The notes: a model not told the origin generated them from the sequence alone. 64,000 bases of DNA from Ricinus communis (GCF_019578655.1 NC_063256.1:18551012-18615011), one strand, 5' to 3'; numbered from the stretch's first letter, positions 23,756 to 35,676 are shown. A program made the numbers and translations.

Positions 23756-26508
23756 TAAGAAAATAACCTTGTAAAAGTAGTGTAATTGCGAGTCTGAGAA
23801 AACAGCCTTGTAGAAGGGGTAAATTTTTTAATATGAGAAAACCCCGCAATATGGGGATATTTATCAATCGGAGAAATAACCCCGTAATTTTGGTAAATTT
23901 TTTTGCATGGGAAAACAACCCTTTAAATGAGTTAATTTTATAATATGAGAAGACAACCCTATAAAAGGTGTATATTTGTTTGTCTATATAAGAAAATAAC
24001 CCCGTAAAACGTGTATATTTATGATTTTGATAAAACAACCCCATAATAGTGCTAATAATTTAATATGAGAAAACGTCCCTGTAAAAGTGGTATATTTATC
24101 AATATAAGAAAATAACCCTGTAATATGTGTATATTTATGAATCTGAGAAAACAACCCCATAAAAGTAGTGTAATTGCGAGTATGAGAAAACGGCCTCATA
24201 GAAGGGGTAAATTTCTTAATATGAGAAAACAACCCCGTAGTACGGGAATATTTATCAATTGACAAAAATAACCCTATAATTTTGGTATATTTGTGAGTAT
24301 AGGTGAACAACCCCATAAAAGGGGTATATTTGTTGATATTGGAAAATAACCCTATAAAACGTGTAAATTTATGAATTTGATAAAACAACCCTATAATAGT
24401 GTTAAAATTTATTATGCAAAAATAACCTCGTAAAAGTTTTATATTTATCAATATAAGAAAATAATCCCATAAAACGAGTATATTTATGAATCTCAGAAAA
24501 CAACCCTGTAAAAGTAGTGTAATTGCGAGTCTCAGAAAATAGCCTCGCAGAAGGGGTAAATTTTTTAATATGAGAAAAAAACCCCATATTATCAACCGGA
24601 GAAAATAACCTCGTAATTTTGGTATATTTTTTAGTACGGGAAAACAACCCTTTAAATGGGTTAATTTTAGAGTATGAGAAAACAACCTTATTAAAGCAGT
24701 ATATTTATCGATATAAGAAAAAAACCCCGTAAACTGTGTAAATTTATGAATTTGACAAAAAAATTCCATAATGGTGATAATAATTTAATATGAGAAAATG
24801 ACCCTGCAAAAGTGGTATAATTATCAAGATAAAAAAATAAGCACGTAGAACGTGTATATTTATGAATCTCAGAAAACGACCCCGTAAAAGTAGTGTAACT
24901 GCGAGTCTAGGAAAACAGCCTTGTAGAAGGGGTAAATTTTTTAATATGAGAAAACAATCCCGTAATACGGGGATATTTATCAATCGGAGAAAATAAACCC
25001 GTAATACGGGGATATGTATCAATCGGAGAAAATAACCCCATAATTTTGGTAAATTTGTGAGTGTGGGAGAATAACCCCTTAAATGGTTTAATTTTAGACT
25101 TTGACAAAACAACCCCATAATAGTGCTAATAATTTAATATGAAAAACCGACCCCGTAAAAGTAGTATATTTATTAATATAAGAAAATAACCTAATAAAAT
25201 AGTGTAATTGCGAACCTGAGAAAACAACCTCGTAGAAGGGGTAAATTTTTTAATATGAGAAAACAACCTCGCAATATGGGGATATTTATCAATCGGAGAA
25301 AATAACCCCATAATTTTGGTATATTTTTTAGTGTGGGAAAACAACCCCTTAAATGAGTTAATTTTATAATATGAGAAAACAACCACGTAAAAGGTGTATA
25401 TTTGTCGATATAAGAAAATAACCTCGTAAAACGTGTATATTTATGAATTTAACAAAACAAGCCCATAATAGTGATAATAATTTCATATGAGAAAACAAAC
25501 TCGTAAAAGTGGTATATTTATCAATATAAGAAAATAACTTCTTAAAACGTGAATATTTATGAATCTGAGTATACAACCCCGTAAATGTAGTGTAACTATG
25601 AGTCTGAGAAAACAACCTCGTAGAAGGGGTAAATTTTTTAATATGACAAAACAACCCTGTGATACGAGGATATTTATCAATTGGAGAAAATAAACCTGTA
25701 ATACGGGGATATATATCAAACGGAGAAAATAACCACGTAATTTTGGTATATGTGTGAGTATGGGAGAATAACCCCTTAAATGGTTTAATTTTAGATTCTG
25801 ACAAAACTAGTGCTAATAATTTAATATGAGAAAACGACCCTGTAAAAAGTGGTATATTTATCAATATAAGAAAATAACCTCATAAAAGTAGTGTAATTGC
25901 AAGCGTGACAAAACAGCCTCGTAGAAGGGGTAAATCTTTTATTATGAGAGAACAACCTCGCAATATGGGGATATTTATCAATCGGAGAAAATAACCCCGT
26001 AATTCTGGTATATTTTTTAGTGTGGGAAAACAACCCCTTAAATGAGTTAATTTTATAATATGAGAAAACAACCTTGTAAAAGGTGTATATTTATCGATAT
26101 AAGAAAATAACCTCGTAAAACGTGTATATTTATGAATTTTAAAAAACAACCCTATAATAATGCTAATAATTTAATATGAGAAAACGAACCCGTAAAAGTT
26201 GTATATTTATCAATATAAGAAAGTAACCCCGTAAAATGTGTATATTTATAAATCTGCGTAAACAAACCTGTAAAAGTAGTGTAACTGCGAGTCTGAGAAA
26301 ACAGCCTCGTAAAAAGGGTAAATTTTTTAATATGAGAAAACAACCCCGTAATTTTGGTACATTTGTGAGTATGAGAAAGCAACCCTTTAAATGGGTTAAT
26401 TTTATAATATGAAAAAAACAATGTCGTAAAAAGGTATATTTGTCGATATAAGAAAATAACTCTAAAACGTGTAAATTTATGAATTTGACAAAACAACCCC
26501 ATAATAGT
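23756..26508 (+). repeat. sat2 satellite: 39-bp unit in ~350-bp higher-order repeats
   Basis: The basic unit is about 39 bp (GAGAAAACAACCCCGTAAAA, then a variable GTATATTTATCAATAT-like half). Nine to ten distinguishable variants recur in fixed order, for example …AGTAGTGTAATTGCGAGT, AGAAGGGGTAAATTTTTTAA, ATACGGGGATATTTATCAAT, TTTTGGTATATTTGTGAGTA, …CATAATAGTGCTAATAATTT. The last variant recurs near 24041, 24390, 24768, 25117, 25464, 25804, 26152 and 26500, so the higher-order period is about 340-380 bp. Minus-strand ORFs up to 261 codons span it only because 39 is divisible by three; they are 13-residue repeats of satellite origin and I do not call them genes. Confidence 0.93.
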
Positions 26509-28812
26509 TGTAACACCCCCATCACATGTTAACCAATAAACATTAGCCAGGAAGCATACAAGCGTCGTAGAATATATACTACAGGTAGATAGGTCAATAT
26601 GTAGGTTGTTAAGAATCCAGACACAAGGTTATTAACATATAAACATATGATTATACTTAAACATCATTTAACAAGTATTACAAACATCTTCTTATGCCTT
26701 ATAAGGCATACTTCCATATATTTCACATAATTGCATACAAAAATGCATCAGGAGGAGACTTCACAAAGCTGGCCCAACTTGATGTGAATCGCTAAAAGCT
26801 AGACTTCGCATACAACCAACGGATGCACTACTATTTACAAACCTGAAAAGAAAAATTTTGGAGAAGGGTGAGCCTCCAGAAATAAATAATCAACATAATC
26901 TATATCACATACACTTAATACAATTTCCACCCAATCACATAACTTTCCATGATATTCATAGTTTAGGTATAAAGTCATACCATTCTACTCAATTCATTAC
27001 AACCATCATAGAACAAATACAATTCAACAATTATGGTTAGTTCTCACGGCTTGTGGATCCCCTTTAATGTGCTGCTCCGCCTCATCCTCACATATCACAC
27101 ACGTAAGCTCGCCTCATCTCACATTATACACTTTTATAGCCTCTCTAGGCTTTAGCCTCCCAAGGCTATATATATATATCTTTTTTTTTCATAGGGGAAT
27201 CCACCATTCACATGCACATATGCACTTAACATCACAATTCAATCATTTCACTTATATCATATTTCAGCAATAACAATTGTTCCACTCAACACCAATCATT
27301 TCCATCTCAGTCATTCAAACATAAACAATATTAAGCAAACGCAACCATTTGCAGAACATTTGATTAAATATATGAACATAGCAAATATTAACTATTTACT
27401 TACTCAAAATATACTTATTCCTTTAGCATATAAGAACCTCCTTTCTCCACAACTTCCTTTCCGGTGCCTTTGAGTACTGTCAACACATTCATCAATTCAC
27501 ATTTCATGCATATTACAAATATTCATGTAAATGCGAGTTCTAATGCATTACAAGATCATCCCCTCTCTAATTCATTGGTCTAACTCTTCCTCTAAGACTC
27601 TCAATTACTGTTTTAATATCCTATAAACATTTTCCATCTAGTTAAATACCAATTTAACTTAAATTAACATCAATAAATTGCATAAAACTAATCTCCAACA
27701 TTTCTGTTTTCTAGACAGAATTTAGTACCAAGGTATATTTATTGCTGGGAAAAATTGGCTTAATAAAAAAATCTCATATTAAATAGACATATCCATTTAT
27801 GCGTCTAGTTTCATCTTCAAGAAGAATTACTCAATTCCGACTTCTATAGATTTAATTATTTTCAAATTACTGAGCAAGGGTCATACAGCTAGTTGTACCC
27901 GAGCAGCAATCTGTTTGATCAATTTAAGCAACCAAAACGGCAAAAATAGCAAAATCACAAAAATACAAAGTTATAGAGGACTCTTTAAACTTTCCATAGA
28001 CACCAATTAAGCTTAATTTGGACTTATATAGCCCATGTTATGCCTAAAATACAGAACATAAAGGTTGCTGGAATTTTGACAGTTTTCTATCTTAACATAC
28101 TTAAACTTAAATCAAGCTTAATCTTTATGCAATCATTCAATACTCTACTAATTCATGATAATCAGACCTTTAATTAATCAATGAGAGCATCAAATGAAGT
28201 TTGTCCAATTTGTAATCATGAACCCTAATGACAAATTAATAACACTCAAGTAACAACTTACCAATTTCAGCTTTTGGGTTGCTAATATGCTTAAATCCTT
28301 TAGCTTTAGCTTGGCTCCTTCAATAGTTGGCAAAAACCTATCTTAATCTTAAGTTTTTCTAGGTATTTCACTCCTCTCTCTTACTCCAAATTTTGTGTTT
28401 TTGGCCATGTACGAATTTTAGAGAAATGAAGAGGTAAAATGAGCTTACTCATGGTTCCAATTTCCAATATTCCTCTCTTAATGCCACCACCTACTAAACT
28501 ATTTTTATCACCCTAAATTAATTCTTACTAACCATATATAGGTACTAACTTTTAATTGTATCTTTTAAGTCCAATCTATTTACCCAACCTTCAACTATTG
28601 GTTCAATTAAGTCTTAAGGCTTAATACACATAACCCAAGTACTTAATCAACTTATCTAAATTAATAATCTAATATCATGCTTCTTATTCTCTACTTATAA
28701 TTAATATATATATGTTCTCATAAAATAAAAATATCATTGGTATACCATCATATGCCCAATGATTAAATGTAAATGCACATAACATGGATGATGAGAAAAT
28801 GCAGGCGTTACA
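26509..28812 (+). mobile_element. Solo LTR (2304 bp) in sat2, target duplication ATAGT
   Basis: The segment begins TGTAACACCCCC and ends GGCGTTACA, so its termini are inverted (TGTAACRCC). It is flanked by perfect 5-bp copies of ATAGT at 26504-26508 and 28813-28817, and sat2 resumes exactly after it. TG…CA ends with a 5-bp duplication mark an LTR. With no internal region present it is a solo LTR. It resembles the TGTAACACCC-type LTRs of plant gypsy elements. A TA-rich TATA-like run is near 27169-27180. Only ORFs shorter than 70 codons are present and none is credible. Confidence 0.88.
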
Positions 28813-29522
28813 ATAGTACTAATAATTTAATATGAGAAAATGACCATGTAAAAGTGGTATAATTAGCAATATAAGAAAATAAGCCCTTAAAATGTGTATA
28901 TTTATGAATCTCAGAAAGCAACCCCGTAAAAGTAGTGTAAGAGAAAACAGCCTCGTAGAAGGGGTAAATTTTTTAGTATGAGAAATAATCTCATAATACG
29001 GGGATATTTATCAATCGGAGAAAATAACCCCGTAATTTTGGTATATTTGTGAGTATGGGAAAACAACCCTTAAATGGTTTAATTTTAGAGTATGAGAAAA
29101 CAATCTCGTAAAAAGGGTATATTTGTCGATATAAGAAAATAATCCTGTAAAACGTGTACATTTATGAATTTGACAAAACAACCCCATAATAGTGCTAATA
29201 ATTTAATATAAGAAAATGACCCCGTAAAAGTGGTATATTTATCAATAAAAGAAAATATCCTCATAAAAGTAGTGCAATTGCAACTCTGAGAAAACAACCT
29301 CATAGAAGCGGTAAATTTTTTAATATGAGAAAACAACCCCATAATATGGGGATATTTATCAATCGGAGAGAATAACCCCATAATTTTGGTATATTTTTTA
29401 GTATGGGAAAATAACCACTTAAATAAGTTAATTTTATAATATGAGAAAACAGCCCCATAAAAGGTATATATTTGTCTATATAAGAAAATAACCCCATAAA
29501 ACATGTATATTTATGAATTTGA
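28813..29522 (+). repeat. sat2 array, right part after the solo LTR
   Basis: The 39-bp units continue in the same order and phase as before the solo LTR, for about two higher-order repeats. They end at ATGAATTTGAC, where an LTR tail fragment of the element C family begins. Confidence 0.9.
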
Positions 29523-29745
29523 CTAAGCTCATTGACTTACAAGTTGAATTGAACTATGACTCTTAGTTGAATTAGGATTCCTTTTGTTGCTTGAACTCCT
29601 AATATCATCAGGACTCCGTGCAGGATTACGATTCCTACTTGAGTCAGGACTCCTTATTGGATTAGAATTCCTTGAGCTAGTAGGATTTGCATCATCAAGA
29701 CTCCTTGTTGGTGTAGGATTCGTTATACTAGTTTGGTACGTATAA
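29523..29745 (-). mobile_element. LTR fragment of the element C family
   Basis: 223 bp closely matching 43213-43433, the plus-strand right end of the LTR of element C (AAGCTCATTGACTTACAAGT … CATCATCAGGACTCCGTGC-type repeats of AGGACTCC/AGGATTCC). It ends at the same LTR terminus and joins sat1 at the same base (CGGTTGCATGC) as element C does at 43434. Confidence 0.85.
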
Positions 29746-32700
29746 CGGTTGCATGCAATTTTTATGGTGCGATATCCCTCATTCCATAAGAAAAGGAAAC
29801 TAGAAAGTAAATATGAATTAATAAATAAAGAAAGATGAATAAAGTAAAGTCAAATCAAGAACCATAGAGGAGTTGATTAGTCAACCGTAGTCCTATATTC
29901 TATCAGCCAGCTTAACAAAAACAGGGAGAGATTCGTGTAGGCCTACCTAATAACACTCCGATCCAAATTACTTCATTGTATACGTCTCAAACCTCAAAAC
30001 GATCGCGTTCCTACTTGTATAACGCTTGGATTAATCGAAAACAACATGATTTCTCCCATTCACACGTGGATTTACATCTCATCCCGCTTGATGATTAAGC
30101 AAAGCATCAACACCACCGGCCAAGCTTATTAACTGCCTTCTCATGATTCTTTACGCTAATCCTTATGCCATTAGGAGTCCTCTGCCGAGAGGAACAAGGC
30201 ATGATGGAGATCCCAATGGTCCAAGTCTTGAATTTGGGCGTGCCTCGAATCTCGTAGTTCCCTCCTTCCTCCAAAAGATTCGACTGAGATCATTCGAGAA
30301 TGATATCACTGCTTGATCAACTGATTTCATTTCATTAGAGAATGATATCAATACTCGATCAACTAATTTAATTTCCTCGCATTTTTCCAAGCAATGGATT
30401 TGTACCTATGCTTGCCGCTTACACGTGCTTTCACTCGACACTCGTGCTTATGGTCCCAAATAGAACCAAACCATCATATTAAACAAAGATTAGAAAGAGA
30501 GGCACAAAAGAAAGGAATGAAAACACAAGTTCTTTCTTCTTCTCCGTACGGTTGGGCATAAGGAGCAAATCAAATTGATTTAGATACTAGGCTAGACAAA
30601 GAACATAAAAGGAAGGACATGAGCATATAAGTCCATGTTTGCGAGGGTGACTCATGATTAGCTCATAAGGTTCTTGAAAGAACCCATAACTTGATTTGCC
30701 ACAAGGTAGGAAACTGAAATAGTATGCTCATTAGCCTCAAGTATTTGGTTACATGCAGTTTTTATGGTGCGAAATCCCTCATTCCTTAAGGAAAAGAAAC
30801 TAGAAGCTAAATACGAATAAATAAATAATGAAAGATGAATAAACTAAAGTCAAATCAAGAACCAGAGAGGAGTTGACTGGTCAATCGTAGTCCTAGGTTC
30901 TATGAGCCAGCTTAACGAAAACAAGGAGAAATTCATGTGGGCCTACCTAATAACACTCTGATCCAAATTACTTCATTGTATGCGTCCTAGACATCAGAAC
31001 AGTTCTCTTCCTGCTTTTATTAATCGAAGACAATATGATTTCTCCCTTTCGCGATTGGATTTACATCTCGTCCCTCTTTATGATCAAGCAAAGCATCAAC
31101 GCCACTGGCCAAGCTTGTTAACTGCTTTTTCATGATTCGTTAGGCTAATACTTGTGCCATCAGGAGTTCTCGTGCTTAGAGGAACAAGGAATGATGGAGA
31201 TCCCAATGGACCTGAATTTGGGCATGCCTCGATTCTCGTCATTCCCTCCTTCCTCCAAAAGATTCGACCGAGAACATTCGAGAATGATATCACTATCGAT
31301 CAACTGATTTCATTTCATTCGATGATATCAATACTCGATCAATTCATTTAATTTCCTTGCATTTGTCCAAGCAATGGATCTGTGCCTATGCTTGCTGCTT
31401 ACACACGCTTTCACTCGACACTCACGCTTATGCTCACCAAATAGAACTAAACCATCATTCTAAACATAGATTAGAAAGAGAAGCACAAAAGAAAGGAAAG
31501 AAATCGCAGGTTCTTTATTCTTCTCCATACGGCTAGGCGTAAGGATTAAATCAGATTGATTTAGACACTAGGGTAGACAAAGAACATAAAAAGAAAGGAC
31601 GCGAGTGATAAGTCTATGTTCTTGATCTCCCACAAGGTAGGAAACTGAAATAGTATGCTCATTAGCCTCAAATATTCGGTTGCATGCGATTTTTATGATG
31701 CAAAATCCCTCATTCCTTAAGAAAAAGAAACTAGAAGCTAAATACAAATTAATAAATAAATAAAGATGAATGAACTAAAGTCAAATAAAGAACTAGATAG
31801 GAGTTGACTGGTCAACCGTAGTCCTAGATTTTATGAGCCAGCTTAATGAAAACAAGGATAAATTCGTGTGGGCCTACCTAATAATTCTCCAACCCAAATT
31901 ACTTCATTTTATGTGTCCCAGACATAAAAATGGTCGCGTTCCTACTTGTATTATGCTTGGATTAATTGAAACCAACATGATTTCTCCCTTTCCCACATGG
32001 ATTTATGTCTCGTCCAGCTTGATGATCAAGCAAAGAATTAACACCACCCGCCAAGCTTGTCAACTGCCTTCTCATGATTCTTTACGCTAATCCTTATGCC
32101 ATCAAGAGTCCTCTTCCGAGAGGAACAAGGAATGATGGAGATCCCAATGGTCCAAGACCTGAATTTGGGCGTCCCTCGATTCTCTTCGATCCCTCCTTCC
32201 TCCAAAAGATTAGACCGAGGTCATTCGAGAATGATATCAATGCTTGATCAACTAATTTCATTTCATTCGAGAATGATATCAATCCTCGATCAACTAATTC
32301 AATTTCATTGCATTTGTCCCAACAATGGATCTGTGACTATGCTTGCCGCTTACACGCGCTTTCACTCGACACACGTGCTTATACTCGCCAAATAGAACCA
32401 AACCATCATACTAAACAAAGATTACAAAGAGAGGCATAAAAGAAAGGAAAAAGATCGCAAGTTCTTTATTCTTCTCCGCAAAAGAAAGGATCAAATCGAT
32501 TTAATTTAGAAACTAGGGTAGAGAAATAACACAAAAGAAAGGAAGGACGTAAGCGATAAGTCTATGTTTACGAGGGCGACTCGTGATTAGCTCACAAAGT
32601 TCTTGAAAGAACCTATAAGTTGATTTCCTACAAGGTAGAAAACTAAAATAGTATGCTCATTAGCCTCAAGTATTCGGTTGCATGCAGTTTTTATGGTGCA

Positions 32701-33771
32701 AAATCCCTCATTCCATAAGAAAAATAAATTAGAAGCTAAATACAAATTATTAAATAAATAAAGATGAATAAACTAAAGTCAAATCAAGAACTAGAGAGGA
32801 GTTGACTAGTCAACCGTAGTCCTAGATTCTATGAGCCACGTTAACGAAAATAAGGAGAAATTGGTGTGGGCCTACCCAATAATACTCCCACCCAAATTAC
32901 TTCATTCGATGCGTCCCAAACATCAAAATGGCCACGTTCCTGCTTGTATGACGCAAGGATTAATTGAAAACAACATAATTTCTCCTTTTCGTACGTGGAT
33001 TTATGTCTCATCTCGCTTGATGATCAAGCAAAGCATCAATGCCACCAGTCACGCTTGTCAATTACATTATCATGTTTCTTTACGCTCATCCTTATGCCAT
33101 CAGGAGTCCTCGTGCCGAGAGAAACAAAGAATGATGGAGATCCCAATGGTCCAAGTCCTGAATTTGGGCGTGCCTCAATTCTCGTCGTTCCCTCCTTCTT
33201 CCAAAAGATTCGACCGAGATCATTCGAGGATGATATCAATGCTCGATCAACTAATTTCATTTCATTCAAGAATGATATCATTACTCGATCAACTAATTTA
33301 ATTTCCTCGCATTTGTCCCAGTAATGGATCTGTGACTATACTTGCCGCTTACACGCGCTTTCACTCGACACTCGTGCTTATGCTCCCCAAATAGAACCAA
33401 ACCATCATACTAAATAAAGATTAGAAAGAGAGGCACAGAAGAAAGGAAAAAGATCGCAAGTTCTTTGTTCTTCTCCTGCAATTTACCGACCGTAAGGAGC
33501 AAATCGAATTGATTTAGACACTAGGGTAGACAAAGAACATAAAAGAAAGGAAGGACGCGAGCGATAAGTGTATGTTTGCCAGGGCGACTCGTGATTAACT
33601 CGCAAAGTTCTTGAAAGAACCCATAACTTGATTTCTCACAAGGTAGAATATTGAAATAGTGTGCTCATTAGCCTCAAGTACTCGGTTGCATGCGGTTTTA
33701 ATGGTGCGAAATCCCTCATTCCATAAGAAAAAGAAACTAGAAGCTAAATACGTATTAATAAATAAAGAAAG
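29746..33771 (+). repeat. sat1 satellite array III
   Basis: About four monomers with anchors near 29746, 30748, 31680, 32680 and 33690, period close to 1.0 kb. One monomer holds the longest sat1 ORF (32831-33301, 156 codons), joining two ORFs that are separated by a stop in other copies. The array is cut at AATAAAGAAAG by the LTR of element D. Confidence 0.93.
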
Positions 33772-34702
33772 TGACATGAACCTTGGCAATTTGTGACAAG
33801 ACCCAACATGCAAAATTGGAATAAAATTCCCAAGAAAGCTAAATCAGAACTTTGATAACCTTGACCCAATGATAACTTAGATCTTTAACCTTAGTATATG
33901 AAAGATTGTTGACGCCACACTCAAGAAAGGTAGAAGGTGAGTGATAAGTCGATGTTGAACGCCACAAGGACAAGTTCTTGATAACTTTGAAGTTCTTCCA
34001 AAGAACCAAGCAAGAACAATTCTCACAAATATGTTTAACTCAAAATATTCATTCCCTTCAATAATATGGTTACACTTAGTTTATATAGTGAAAAAAATAA
34101 ATCTAATTCCTAAATAGCATAAAGGAAATAAACTAATTAAAAATTATCTAAAAGATATGCTAAATAAAAGTTTCTTAAATAATAGAATAAGGAATAGTCA
34201 ATCTTTACTAAATAAGGATTGACTAAAAAAATCAAGCAAAACTTCCTAAACAATGAAGTGTGGAGCTACCTCCTTATTTCCTAATGAAGAACACCCCAAT
34301 TTGGCAAAGAGAGAAAGCTAAAAACGTGTACCCATGCTTCCTATTTAATTTGGACGTCCCTTTAGCTAAATAGGAAGCTAAAGTGGTGTTTCCCTTGTTC
34401 CTCTTTATGTATTAAGCTCTCCCCCTTGTGCACACATATTCTGCCCATGCTTTGTTTCATTAAGCCCATCATATTAAATTAAATTAATAAGGCTATGAGC
34501 CTTAATTAAATCTAACTCTCCATGGGTTAGTATATCATTGGCCTAAATCTCTTGAATAAGTCCATTAACTCCTTTATGCGTTTGGCCTTAGATCTTGTAA
34601 TTGGCTCACTTTGAATGTGTAAAGGATCCTTTGAGCTTCATGTAGGCTTTGGCCCTATGTTTGTGCTTGGATCATGACTTGAGTCTTCACTCTTGATTCG
34701 CA
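33772..34702 (-). repeat. 3' LTR of element D
   Basis: Plus-strand ends are TGACATGAACC and TTGATTCGCA, next to the purine tract AAAGAAAGAGGGAATAA (minus strand). Length 931 bp, close to the LTR of C. The part at 33850-34150 (AGAAAGGTAGAAGGTGAGTG, ATAAGTCGATGTT, AAGTTCTTCCAAAGAACC) parallels the sat1 monomer in order and spacing. Confidence 0.78.
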
Positions 34703-34773
34703 TTATTCCCTCTTTCTTTGAAATGATTCGTCCTCGAATCTTGCCAAAATATTGTGAAAGAACCAAACATATA

Positions 34774-35454
34774 TTAAATATTTATAAACTCGTTATTAAC
34801 CTGCAATTCTTTCATAAAAGTGGTTAGAGGAATTTTAGAACAAAGAATATTTTCAATTCGAATAGAATCAGCATGTTCAATGGCATCTAGTAACACTTCT
34901 GCACTTTTCTCAACCTTTGCCTCATGTTCAACTTTAACCTCTTCAATTTTAGATTCGCTCAAAGATAGCAAATCGTTGTCCTTTTCACCATTTTCAATCA
35001 TCCACCCATAAGAATCTATATCTTCTTCAGGATAGCATATTATCTCTTTAACATCATCAATATTAGTCTCCAAAGATGGCTCAGATTCGATTTTATCTTC
35101 AAGATGCTTAAGAAAGCTATTAGTTAACCTCTTCAAATGTTCAAAATCATGCTTGCATGATTCAAAGCTGCTTCTTATCGATTTTATCTCTGTTGAAATT
35201 TCACCATCCTTAATTTGACGTGGTTGTCTTGCTAACCTCTTTCGCTTAGGTTTAGGAGTATAAAAATTTTGTAAAGACTTTTCATAATGTTGTCTAGGAA
35301 ACTCCTCTGGATGAAACATCTCACAATGCACACAAGCTCTTGTGTTTGCACTCAAATATGTCAAACTCTGGCGTTTGTGTTCAAATAAGCCTTTTACCAC
35401 TCTTTTGATTTTGAAACAGGCAACCTTTTTTTCCTTTGATATATAATCACACAC
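34774..35454 (-). CDS. Intact 226-residue ORF of element D, function unknown
   Basis: This is the only long intact ORF in the window that is not a satellite artefact, an inserted domain fragment or a decayed polyprotein. It starts at the first ATG after the primer site. The N-terminal third is basic, with a CVHCEMFH segment near residues 41-48 and the basic run PKPKRKRLARQPRQIK near 72-87. The middle is helical and charged, and the last third is acidic (EEDIDSYGWMIENGEKDND, SESKIEEVKVEHEAKVE). The final block EVLLDAIEHADSIRIENI closely matches the end of the ORF in element C. I see no protease, RT or CCHC knuckle. It could be a gag-like or accessory protein of a non-autonomous family, or the hijacked end of a longer polyprotein. 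Function is not assigned. Confidence 0.6.
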   Translation of the reverse strand: MCDYISKEKKVACFKIKRVVKGLFEHKRQSLTYLSANTRACVHCEMFHPEEFPRQHYEKSLQNFYTPKPKRKRLARQPRQIKDGEISTEIKSIRSSFESCKHDFEHLKRLTNSFLKHLEDKIESEPSLETNIDDVKEIICYPEEDIDSYGWMIENGEKDNDLLSLSESKIEEVKVEHEAKVEKSAEVLLDAIEHADSIRIENILCSKIPLTTFMKELQVNNEFINI

Positions 35455-35656
35455 ACTAGATCTAACAAAAGAAACTTAAAAATACAAGAAAATGAAATTT
35501 TAGGATAGAAATTTAAAGAGAAAATTTTGGTTTTAAGAAACAAAAAAGAAAATTCCGACTATAGGAAAGAACAAGACTAGAAATTTATAGAAATAAAAAA
35601 ATTTAAAAGAATAACACAATAACGTAAAGGATAGATAGAACAGATTTAGAGACTTA

Positions 35657-35668
35657 GCTCTGATACCA
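35657..35668 (-). other. Primer binding site of element D (tRNA-Met initiator)
   Basis: Minus-strand TGGTATCAGAGC is the standard complement of the plant initiator tRNA-Met 3' end. It lies two bases inside the residual LTR end, which fixes the orientation of D. Confidence 0.85.
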
Positions 35669-35676
35669 ACTGATGG

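Larger units (their letters stand above)
33772..35676 (-). mobile_element. Element D: non-autonomous LTR retrotransposon with one intact ORF
   Basis: Read on the minus strand: a 6-bp remnant of the 5' LTR (CCATCA, 35676-35671), a perfect initiator-tRNA-Met primer site at 35668-35657, a leader of about 200 bp, an intact ORF of 226 codons, a polypurine tract and a 931-bp 3' LTR. It has no protease, RT or integrase, so it would depend on a related autonomous element; element E is from the same wider group. Sat1 flanks both sides, but about 190 bp of the monomer is missing across the insertion, so a deletion removed most of the 5' LTR. Confidence 0.8.

Noticed and set aside
23984..24769. 261-codon minus-strand ORF, apparently a repeat protein
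   Set aside because: It is made wholly of 39-bp satellite units read in frame; neighbouring frames are open too and the repeats differ like DNA, not like protein.
26858..27273. 60- and 68-codon ORFs inside the 2.3-kb solo LTR
   Set aside because: Short, His/Ile-rich by composition, and lying in sequence defined as LTR by its termini and target duplication.
23756..29522. CRISPR-like array, because of short regular repeats
   Set aside because: Units are contiguous variants without unique spacers, the period is 39 bp with higher-order structure, and the context is plant DNA.
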